NCBI GenBank assembly: GCA_900548505.1
Contig: URKI01000019.1
Span: forward strand, 1 to 42,170
Length of the DNA: 42,170 nt
Reading direction: 5' to 3'
Source of the DNA: an uncultured Oscillibacter sp.
GTDB taxonomy: Bacteria; Bacillota; Clostridia; Oscillospirales; Oscillospiraceae
Shown here: positions 14,781-20,424 of the stretch, in pieces
Numbering within the stretch: the first letter of the stretch is position 1
Layout of the letters: each line of letters begins with the position of its first letter
Notes under the pieces: generated by a model
Database searches by the model: none
What the model was told of the DNA's origin: nothing
The model's input: the letters and a program-made list of their open reading frames with translations, nothing else
Position numbers and translations under genes: made by a program

Positions 14781-14915
14781 ATGGCGCAGAATGACCGGCT
14801 CACAGAAGCCCTGGAGCTGTTTGACCAGCTCACTCCTGAGGAGCAGACGATGTTCCTCGATCTTTTACGTAGCCTCGCAGCTGGGCCAGAAAAAACGCCT
14901 GCTCCTGGGGCGTGA
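14781..14915 (+). CDS. Small protein convergent with and antisense to the repressor 3' end
   Basis: The product has 44 residues and an AAAAGGAGGATC ribosome binding site, among the best in the window. It carries the motif QLTPEEQTMFLDLLR, which matches the C-terminal QLTPQEQAFFLAQLR of the repressor encoded on the opposite strand. The two genes overlap tail to tail by 86 bases (14830-14915). It could be a decoy for the repressor's C-terminal interaction surface, or the relic of an inverted duplication. No HTH is present. Confidence 0.55.
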   Translation: MAQNDRLTEALELFDQLTPEEQTMFLDLLRSLAAGPEKTPAPGA

Positions 14916-14919
14916 GCTG
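14826..14919. repeat. Imperfect 21-bp inverted repeat encoding LTPxEQ on both strands
   Basis: Bases 14826-14846 and the reverse complement of 14899-14919 match at 18 of 21 positions. The left arm codes the motif in the small plus-strand gene and the right arm codes it in the minus-strand repressor. Confidence 0.75.
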
Positions 14920-15171
14920 CTGGTACAGCTGAATAAACTCTTCTTGCTTCCCGTCGGCCTGCTGGCCGGCGGGTTCTTTTTTGCCGGTGAGCAGGTACTC
15001 CGTGGTGGTGCCCAGGGCCTCGGCAATTTGGGGAAGGTATTTTTGATAAGAACTAGAAAGCCCACGCTTCCACTCACTTATACGTTGAGGTTTTACCCCG
15101 AGTATCTCAGCAAATTCTTTTTGACTATATTTCTTTTCAGCCAGCTCAAACATGCGCTGGGAGATATCCAC
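14830..15171 (-). CDS. XRE family phage repressor
   Basis: The protein has 113 residues (116 if it starts at the GTG at 15180). The HTH lies at about residues 5-60: SQKEFAEILGVKPQRISEWKRG, with the recognition helix in KPQRISEW. A Lys-rich linker leads to a C-terminal helical motif, LYQQLTPQEQAFFLAQLR, likely used for oligomerisation. Two GTG codons can start it; 15171 is preferred because AGTAGGTG lies just before it. It faces a rightward promoter that contains its probable operators, the usual immunity-switch layout. Confidence 0.85.
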   Translation of the reverse strand: MDISQRMFELAEKKYSQKEFAEILGVKPQRISEWKRGLSSSYQKYLPQIAEALGTTTEYLLTGKKEPAGQQADGKQEEFIQLYQQLTPQEQAFFLAQLRGYVKDRGTSSAPQE

Positions 15172-15203
15172 TGGAATCACCTACTTTAGACAAATATGCA
15201 CAA

Positions 15204-15273
15204 ACACAAAAAACGTGATTTATGTATTTAGCCAAAAACACAATAACTGTGTTGACAGACACGAAAATCGTGT
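15204..15273. promoter_or_regulatory. Three candidate repressor operators
   Basis: ACACGAAAATCGTGT (15259-15273) is a perfect 15-bp palindrome between the -35 and -10 of the rightward promoter. ACACAATAACTGTGT (15238-15252) and ACACAAAAAACGTGA (15204-15218) are related sites nearer the repressor gene. The graded match to one consensus recalls a three-operator switch. These sites differ in sequence from the dispersed GTGTCCGA palindromes. Confidence 0.7.
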
Positions 15274-15280
15274 TTATAGT
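15252..15280 (+). promoter_or_regulatory. Rightward early promoter
   Basis: TTGACA (15252-15257) and TATAGT (15275-15280) are 17 bases apart, with a perfect operator filling the spacer. A repressor bound there would block RNA polymerase directly. Confidence 0.85.
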
Positions 15281-15338
15281 TATAACCACAAGCTAAACAA
15301 ATACAAGCTAAGCCGCAAGGCAGAAAAGGGGGGATGGG

Positions 15339-15560
15339 ATGAACCAGGAAAACGAGCAGAACCAAGAACCGATCAACTACGTTCCGCTTTCTGGAAAGTG
15401 CAGGAAATTAAACTGGAAACAGAAAATCAGGTGCTATCTCTCGGACGTAAGTGAAGAAGTTCAAAGATTCTGGTCATTTTTTTGGAGATGGCTGCTGCTG
15501 TACACTCCGTTCTGGCTGCTTTTCGTGTGGATCTATTTCAAGTTTTCTTCTGCTTCTTGA
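15339..15560 (+). CDS. Small membrane protein, first gene after the early promoter
   Basis: The protein has 73 residues. A polar, Gln/Glu-rich N terminus is followed by one strongly hydrophobic aromatic segment, WLLLYTPFWLLFVWIYF (about residues 51-67), predicted to span the membrane. The ribosome binding site is AAAAGGGGGG. Its 3' end overlaps the 3' end of the minus-strand gene at 15538 by 23 bases. The function is not recognised. Confidence 0.6.
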   Translation: MNQENEQNQEPINYVPLSGKCRKLNWKQKIRCYLSDVSEEVQRFWSFFWRWLLLYTPFWLLFVWIYFKFSSAS

Positions 15561-15954
15561 GTAAAGAAAGATCCTGCCGCATGGCGGCCAACAGGGAGGC
15601 CTTATTATTCAAAAACTCTTCCTGGTCGCTTTGTGATACGGTGGATTTTCGCTGCAAAACATAGCGCTGGATCAAATCCAGATATTGGATGCATTCATCT
15701 GATGCTGTCAGCGCGGCCTCAGATGTTTTTCGGAAAAGCCGTGCTTTCAGCTCCAGATCACACGGAGCAAGCGCCCATTGTTCGAGGGCTTCAAGAAACT
15801 CTGCATAAGCGTTCAGACGCGTTTGAAACAAAGTCGCATCTGCCTCGCGTTTACGCTGTTCCTTTGCAGACATTCTGGCAGTCAGATAGCCAAACAGCGC
15901 CCCTACAAAGCCAGACCCAAACGTAATCAGAGAAATCAGGACGGTATCTGTCAT
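15538..15954 (-). CDS. Single-helix membrane protein with coiled coil, antisense within the early region
   Basis: The protein has 138 residues. An N-terminal membrane helix (about residues 5-26, VLISLITFGSGFVGALFGYL) is followed by a long charged helical region, KEQRKREADATLFQTRLNAY and onwards, likely a coiled coil. The start at 15954 has GGAGG six bases upstream; the longer ORF start at 16014 lies in the promoter. The gene runs against the early transcripts and has its own promoter, so it is probably expressed in the lysogen. No family is recognised with certainty. Confidence 0.65.
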   Translation of the reverse strand: MTDTVLISLITFGSGFVGALFGYLTARMSAKEQRKREADATLFQTRLNAYAEFLEALEQWALAPCDLELKARLFRKTSEAALTASDECIQYLDLIQRYVLQRKSTVSQSDQEEFLNNKASLLAAMRQDLSLLKKQKKT

Positions 15955-15969
15955 GACGGCCTCCGCAGA

Positions 15970-16014
15970 ATTATAGTTGTTAACTATAATATCACAGCCA
16001 AACAGGTGTTTCAA
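15970..16014 (-). promoter_or_regulatory. Promoter with a 21-bp perfect palindrome
   Basis: On the minus strand, TTGAAA (16009-16014) and TATTAT (15986-15991) are 17 bases apart. A perfect inverted repeat, ATTATAGTT (15970-15978) and AACTATAAT (15982-15990) around GTT, covers the region just downstream of the -10. It is a strong candidate operator for a gene pair that diverges here. Confidence 0.7.
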
Positions 16015-16037
16015 GTATTGGGGAAAGGAGGAAGAGA

Positions 16038-16235
16038 ATGGAAATCAAAAGAATTCGGGAAGCGGCCGGGCTCCGGCAATATGAGCTGGCGGAGCGTATG
16101 GGCGTCAAGCAGGCATCGGTCTCCGCGTGGGAATCCGGGGCGGCCATGCCCAGCGCCGCAAACCTTTTGAAGCTGGCCGATATTTTCAGCTGCACTGTGG
16201 ACGAGATCCTGGGCCGGAAGCCCATCGGCGCATGA
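16038..16235 (+). CDS. Small XRE-type HTH regulator (Cro-like)
   Basis: The protein has 65 residues, almost entirely one HTH_XRE domain: IKRIREAAGLRQYELAERMG, then KQASVSAWESG as the recognition helix, ending in DEILGRK. The size and position right of the switch suit a Cro-like or excision regulator. The ribosome binding site GGAAAGGAGG is strong. It is divergent from the minus-strand membrane gene and could be the protein that binds the 21-bp palindrome at 15970-15990, which is inference. Confidence 0.85.
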   Translation: MEIKRIREAAGLRQYELAERMGVKQASVSAWESGAAMPSAANLLKLADIFSCTVDEILGRKPIGA

Positions 16236-16287
16236 AGCGCCAGGTTACCCGATGACCAAAGCATACCGCACAGAAGGAGAAAAGACC

Positions 16288-16740
16288 ATGACGGACGCGG
16301 ACAAGACCATTTACAAAATCTGCCGGGAGCAGGCCGGCTACACCCAGGAGCGGGCGGCGGAGCTGCTCAGCTGCTCCGTGCGGCAGCTAAGTCGGTACGA
16401 GGCCGGGGAGGTTCAGGTACCGGACGATCTGGCCTATGCCATGGTGCGGCTCTATAACAGCCAGTACTTGGCGGTGGAGCATCTGCGCCTGGTGAGCCAG
16501 TTGGCGGCCAGCATCATCCCGGCGGTGGAGCCGGTGTCTTTGCAGACGGCAGCCATGCGGCTTTACAACACCGTGATGGACTTTGTGGAGGCCCACCCGG
16601 ACCGAAAGCTGCTGCGGATCGCGGAGGACGGGATCATCACACCGGAGGAGCGGCCCATCCTGGACGAGATCCTGGAGGAGCTGCGTACATTGAGCAAGGT
16701 CTGCTTTGAGGTGCAGGCCGCGACAGAAAGAGAGGTTTGA
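16288..16740 (+). CDS. HTH-domain phage regulatory protein
   Basis: The protein has 150 residues. The N-terminal HTH covers about residues 5-55 (YKICREQAGYTQERAAELLS, then SVRQLSRYEAGE). The C-terminal half is helical and acidic with no recognised motif. The ATG at 16288 has AAGGAG upstream, so it is preferred to the in-frame ATG at 16252, which lies just after the previous gene. It is likely part of the early operon, with the next gene three bases downstream. Confidence 0.75.
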   Translation: MTDADKTIYKICREQAGYTQERAAELLSCSVRQLSRYEAGEVQVPDDLAYAMVRLYNSQYLAVEHLRLVSQLAASIIPAVEPVSLQTAAMRLYNTVMDFVEAHPDRKLLRIAEDGIITPEERPILDEILEELRTLSKVCFEVQAATEREV

Positions 16741-16743
16741 AAT

Positions 16744-17010
16744 ATGCCAAGAGTGAAACTGGGGGGCGGGATTACAACGACACCGGCCCAGCGCCGAAAG
16801 GTGTTCAACCGGGTGGTGGAGCACGCCATGCTGGACCGGGGCATCCGTTCCAAGACGCAGCTGGCTTCGCTTATGGGGATGGACCGGGCTGCCGTCTGCC
16901 GCCGGTTCAATGGCGTGGTGGACTGGCAGTATACGGAGCTTTTCCGGCTGATCTGCCTGCTGCAGATCGACGCAGAAGGTGTTGCGAAGATGATGGGAGT
17001 GGCGTCATGA
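16744..17010 (+). CDS. Small HTH protein
   Basis: The protein has 88 residues. SKTQLASLMGMDRAAVCRRFNG (around residues 36-57) forms a helix-turn-helix like those of Cro/C1-type or terminase-associated regulators. The N terminus is glycine- and threonine-rich. It directly follows the preceding HTH gene, and the next possible start overlaps its stop (ATGA). Confidence 0.7.
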   Translation: MPRVKLGGGITTTPAQRRKVFNRVVEHAMLDRGIRSKTQLASLMGMDRAAVCRRFNGVVDWQYTELFRLICLLQIDAEGVAKMMGVAS

Positions 17011-17165
17011 AGCAACGCATAAAAAAAGAACGCCCCGAGGCGGCCACCTCAAGGCGTTCGGTTCGGGGACTTGCATCCGCGAACAACAGCAAAGTTATAT
17101 TAACACACTTTGCCCGGAAAAGCAAGCCCACCACTACCATCAGGGAGGGGGTGACCCTCTTATGA
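17007..17165 (+). CDS. Possible small basic protein
   Basis: The product would have 52 residues, start with an ATGA overlap to the preceding stop and have GGGAG seven bases upstream. It is rich in Lys and Arg with no recognised motif. Its first third coincides with a perfect hairpin (17028-17059), so it may be non-coding sequence. Confidence 0.35.
   Translation: MKQRIKKERPEAATSRRSVRGLASANNSKVILTHFARKSKPTTTIREGVTLL
17021..17059 (-). terminator. Minus-strand terminator inside the rightward operon
   Basis: GAACGCC (17028-17034) pairs with GGCGTTC (17053-17059), with an inner GAGG/CCTC stem. On the minus strand it is followed by seven T (17027-17021). It would stop antisense transcription coming from the right, and does nothing for the plus-strand operon except form a hairpin. 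Confidence 0.7.
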
Positions 17166-17254
17166 CGGGCTGGGAGTTTGCGTTTATCCTGGTTGGCGTT
17201 TGGACTGCCACCAAGGGCCTTTTCCGGGTGCTTGATTTGATTGAGGGACGGTGA
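17162..17254 (+). CDS. Tiny membrane peptide
   Basis: The product has 30 residues and is nearly all one hydrophobic helix (FAFILVGVWTAT, then FRVLDLIEGR). A GGGAGGGGG site lies upstream. It ends five bases before the start of the replication initiator gene. Small genes like this are easily missed; function unknown. Confidence 0.45.
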   Translation: MTGWEFAFILVGVWTATKGLFRVLDLIEGR

Positions 17255-17258
17255 GGAT

Positions 17259-17990
17259 ATGGGCGAGAGCTTGATCCGCTCGGGGCGGAAACAGCAATTT
17301 ACGGTGCTCTACAACTCTATGCTCCGGGACCGCCGGCTGAGCCTGAAAGCCAAGGGGCTGTTTGCCATCATGGCGTCTTTGCCGGAGGATTGGCAGTTCA
17401 GCATCAGCGGACTAGCTACATACACGGGCTACGGAAAGGACGTGATCCGGGCCGCACTGGTGGAGCTGAAAAAAGCGGGGTACCTGCTCCAGGAGCAGTC
17501 CCACGGAGAGAGCGGCCGGTTTGCGAGCAGCGTTTACGTCCTCCAGGATGAGGCACCGTGTGCGGAAAATCCGACTACGGTGGCACCGTGTGCGGGTTTA
17601 CCGTTTACGGCAAAACCGTCGACGGCTTTACCGTTTGCGGCAAATCCAACACAACAAAATAAAGACTTAACAAAAGAAAGATTAACAAATACCCCTAAAG
17701 TCCCCAACGAGGTCTATGACGCCATTGACCGCTACATAGGGGATGACCCGGAGTACCGGGCGGCTTTTGATGGATTCCTGGCAAACCGGATCGCCATGCG
17801 TAAACCGGTCAAGACTGCCCGGGCAATCAACACCATCATCAACCGGCTGCGTATGGTCAATGACCGGGAGGTCGAGATCGCCATGCTGGACAAGGCCACG
17901 GAGCGCAACTGGCAGACGGTGTACAAGCTTCGGCCGGATGAGCTCCCCGCCCGGTCGACCCCGGAGGGGAGGGCCTACGGATGGGAATGA
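17259..17990 (+). CDS. Phage replication initiator-like HTH protein
   Basis: The protein has 243 residues. The N-terminal winged-HTH (about residues 12-95: FTVLYNSML, LSLKAKGLFAIMASLP, SISGLATYTGYGKDVIRAALVELKKAGYL) matches the helix-turn-helix domain of phage replisome organisers. A proline-rich linker of pentapeptides (about residues 99-130) follows, then a DnaD-like helical C-terminal domain with KTARAINTIINRL. The linker DNA is six 15-bp iterons, the arrangement of lambda gene O. It immediately precedes the replicative helicase and overlaps it by 10 bases, consistent with recruiting helicase to the origin. Confidence 0.75.
   Translation: MGESLIRSGRKQQFTVLYNSMLRDRRLSLKAKGLFAIMASLPEDWQFSISGLATYTGYGKDVIRAALVELKKAGYLLQEQSHGESGRFASSVYVLQDEAPCAENPTTVAPCAGLPFTAKPSTALPFAANPTQQNKDLTKERLTNTPKVPNEVYDAIDRYIGDDPEYRAAFDGFLANRIAMRKPVKTARAINTIINRLRMVNDREVEIAMLDKATERNWQTVYKLRPDELPARSTPEGRAYGWE
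17554..17643. repeat. Six tandem 15-bp iterons, candidate replication origin
   Basis: Units start at 17554, 17569, 17584, 17599, 17614 and 17629. Each has the core CCGNNNRCGG at positions 3-12; the unit at 17614 has the perfect palindrome CCGTCGACGG. There are no gaps. They lie inside the initiator gene and are followed by AT-rich DNA at 17644-17705. Confidence 0.75.
17644..17705. other. AT-rich stretch next to the iterons, candidate unwinding element
   Basis: About 60 bases, strongly AT-rich against a GC-rich background and containing TTAACAAA twice, 15 bases apart (17667 and 17682). This is the expected composition of a duplex-unwinding element beside iterons. Confidence 0.55.
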
Positions 17991-19381
17991 GCAGCCAGGA
18001 CAAGCTGGATCACCAGCTGGATGCGGAGCGGGCCGTCATCGGGTCCATGCTCATTGACCCGGATATCGTCCGGGATGTATTGGCTACCGTAAACGTCAAG
18101 GACTTTCTCAATCCGGCCAACCGGCTGATCTTTCAGACGGCCCGGGCGCTGTTCCAAACCGGCAGCCCCGTGGACGCGGTGACTATCCGGGACCGGATCG
18201 GTACGGATTACAACGGCTACATGATGGAGCTCATGGAGATCACGCCCACCAGTGCCAACTGGCGGGAGTATGCCGCCATGATGCACCAGCAGGCGGCGCT
18301 GTGCCGGGTCAAGGAGCTGGCGGGCAAGCTGGAGCTGACTGTTACGCTGGACGACTGCCGCCCGCTGTGTGCCGACCTGGGGCAGCTGCTGACCGACGGC
18401 CGCAGGACCGACGCCTGGACCATGCGGGAGATGCTGGACGACTTCTTTGCCGCCCAGGACCCGGCCGCACCGGCGCCGGAGTACATCACATTCGGCATGA
18501 CCGAGGTGGACGAGGGCTCCTTTGCTGAGCCGGGCGACGTGGTCATGATCGGCGGGTATCCCTCCGACGGCAAGACGGCCCTGGCCCTCATGATGGCCTA
18601 TCATATGGCGGCCAAGTACAAAGTGGGCTTTTTCTCCCTGGAGACCGGCAAGCGCAAGGTGCGGGACCGCATGGTGAGCCATGTGGCCCAGATCAGCGCC
18701 CGGGACATCAAGCTGCGCAAGCTCTCAGAGGATGACTGGACGGCCCTTGCGGCCAAGTCTGCCGACATGGCCAAGCGGGACCTGACGGTGCTGCAAGCCT
18801 CCGGCATGACGGCCACGGAGATCCAGGCCACCAGCCAGGCATACGGCTTCCAGGTGGTGTTTATCGACTATGTCCAGCTGGTGGCGCCGGAGTCTGACCG
18901 GCGGGCCAACCGGCAGGAGCAGATGGCGGGCGTCTCCATGGCGCTGCACACCTTTGCGCAAAAGACCGGCACGATGGTGGTGGAGCTGGCCCAGCTGACC
19001 CGCCAGGAGCGCGCCGGCGGCTGGCGGGAGCCGGACATGCACGATCTCAAGGAGTCCGGCCAGTTTGAGCAGGACGCGGATATGATCTTCCTGCTGTTCC
19101 GGCCCAATCCCAAGGACGAGGAGCTGGACCAGGAGAAAAACCGCATCCTCAAGATCGCCAAGAACAAGGAGTACAAGCGGGGGCGCTGGCCTTTGTACTT
19201 CGATGGGGATACCCAGACATTTTCCGTGGTGACGGACACATCCGGCCACAATGTCATGCGCCGGCTGGTCAATGCCGGAAAGAAAGCCAAAGCGAAGAAC
19301 GCGGCAGAGGCGCCGGGCCAGCAGCGGATCGGGGAGATCGTGGAGCTGCCGGATTCCGATGCCAAGGACCTGCCGTTTTAG
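17981..19381 (+). CDS. Replicative DNA helicase (DnaB family)
   Basis: The protein has 466 residues. The DnaB N-terminal domain (about 8-110: HQLDAERAVIGSMLIDPD) is followed by the RecA-type core with Walker A GYPSDGKT at 192-199, the LETGKRKVRDRM segment, Walker B VVFIDYVQL near 295, and the H4-type QLTRQER region. It unwinds DNA at the phage fork. The C terminus ends DSDAKDLPF, which looks like the acidic tip of SSB proteins. The gene overlaps the initiator gene and precedes a small ORF and parA. Confidence 0.9.
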   Translation: MGMSSQDKLDHQLDAERAVIGSMLIDPDIVRDVLATVNVKDFLNPANRLIFQTARALFQTGSPVDAVTIRDRIGTDYNGYMMELMEITPTSANWREYAAMMHQQAALCRVKELAGKLELTVTLDDCRPLCADLGQLLTDGRRTDAWTMREMLDDFFAAQDPAAPAPEYITFGMTEVDEGSFAEPGDVVMIGGYPSDGKTALALMMAYHMAAKYKVGFFSLETGKRKVRDRMVSHVAQISARDIKLRKLSEDDWTALAAKSADMAKRDLTVLQASGMTATEIQATSQAYGFQVVFIDYVQLVAPESDRRANRQEQMAGVSMALHTFAQKTGTMVVELAQLTRQERAGGWREPDMHDLKESGQFEQDADMIFLLFRPNPKDEELDQEKNRILKIAKNKEYKRGRWPLYFDGDTQTFSVVTDTSGHNVMRRLVNAGKKAKAKNAAEAPGQQRIGEIVELPDSDAKDLPF

Positions 19382-19390
19382 GAGGACACC

Positions 19391-19606
19391 ATGCAGATCG
19401 GAGACAAGTTGATGCTGCGGCCCACGGTGTTCGGCGGTGGGTCTGATCTGATCGACACACAGCCCAGGCCCTGCCGGGTGGTATACATCCACCCGCTGCG
19501 ACGCTTTTTCGTCGTGGAGTTCCAAGCGGAGCTGACCGGCATGACCTGGAGAGAAACGAGATATTTTAACGACCGCGCCGGTGGGCGCGGGGAGGAGCAA
19601 CCATGA
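19391..19606 (+). CDS. Small phage protein of unknown function
   Basis: The protein has 71 residues and reads as mostly beta strand (GDKLMLRPTVF, PCRVVYIHPLRRFFVVEFQ). The start has TTTTAGGAGG immediately upstream. Its stop overlaps the parA start by four bases, so it belongs to the replication-partition operon. No domain is recognised. Confidence 0.7.
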   Translation: MQIGDKLMLRPTVFGGGSDLIDTQPRPCRVVYIHPLRRFFVVEFQAELTGMTWRETRYFNDRAGGRGEEQP

Positions 19607-20424
19607 GAACGACAGCAATTTTTAACCTCAAAGGTGGTGTGGCCAAAACAATCACCACGGCTGCCATGGCCGACATCCTGGCCACCCAATACCACAAGCG
19701 GGTGCTGGTGATCGACGCCGATGCCCAGGGCAATCTCAGCCAGTATTTCGGCGTCAGCGCCCAGGAGGGGGCCAGCACCCTGGATCTCCTCCAGGGTACC
19801 CACGAGCCGGTTTATTCCGACTGGGTGACGCCGGCCCGGCCGGACGTGGCCATCGATATCATCCCGTCGGACATGACGCTGCTGTACGCGGATGTGGATG
19901 TCTACGAGGGCCGGTTTACCTCCCGGCACTCCATGGAGGAGCTGCGTGCTTCCATCGAGGAGGATGCCCAGTCTCCGGACGAGGATGCCCGGGCGGCGGC
20001 GTATGACTACATGCTCATCGACTGCCCGCCGGCCTTTTCGGCCGCCTCCGCTGCGGCGTTGGTGGCGGCAGACGATGTGGTGATCCCCATCCGGCTGGAC
20101 GCCTTTTCCACGGCCGGCATGGCGGACCTCATCACCCAGATCACCAACATGAAGCGGGTCAATCCACGGCTCCAGGTGGCGGGCGTGCTGGTGACCCAGT
20201 ACACAAACACGGAGGAGTCCATCGAGGCCCTCAAATACCTCCACCAGTCCAGTTTGCCGGTATACAAGTGGCCCATCCGGCGCAGCGAGCGGGTCAGTGC
20301 CGCTACCTACGCAAGAGTGCCGCTGATCCAGTTTAGCCCCCACTGTGCGGCGGCCCGGGATTATCGGCTGTTCGTCAAGGAGTACATGGCCCAGGAGGGA
20401 GGGGACGATAATGCCGAGGAATAA
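19603..20424 (+). CDS. parA: ParA family ATPase
   Basis: The protein has 273 residues. The deviant Walker A motif KGGVAKT lies at residues 10-16, with signature K10 and catalytic K15; A14 replaces the usual glycine. Walker A-prime is VLVIDADAQGN near residue 36 and Walker B is YMLIDCPPA near 140. ParA ATPases move ParB-bound DNA along the nucleoid, which segregates low-copy plasmids and plasmid-like prophages. No N-terminal HTH is present, so it is the small (type Ib-like or chromosomal) form. It overlaps parB by 14 bases. Confidence 0.9.
   Translation: MRTTAIFNLKGGVAKTITTAAMADILATQYHKRVLVIDADAQGNLSQYFGVSAQEGASTLDLLQGTHEPVYSDWVTPARPDVAIDIIPSDMTLLYADVDVYEGRFTSRHSMEELRASIEEDAQSPDEDARAAAYDYMLIDCPPAFSAASAAALVAADDVVIPIRLDAFSTAGMADLITQITNMKRVNPRLQVAGVLVTQYTNTEESIEALKYLHQSSLPVYKWPIRRSERVSAATYARVPLIQFSPHCAAARDYRLFVKEYMAQEGGDDNAEE

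Noticed and set aside
17554..17643. CRISPR array
   Set aside because: Units are 15 bp without spacers and lie inside a gene; no cas genes are present. No CRISPR array was seen anywhere in the window.
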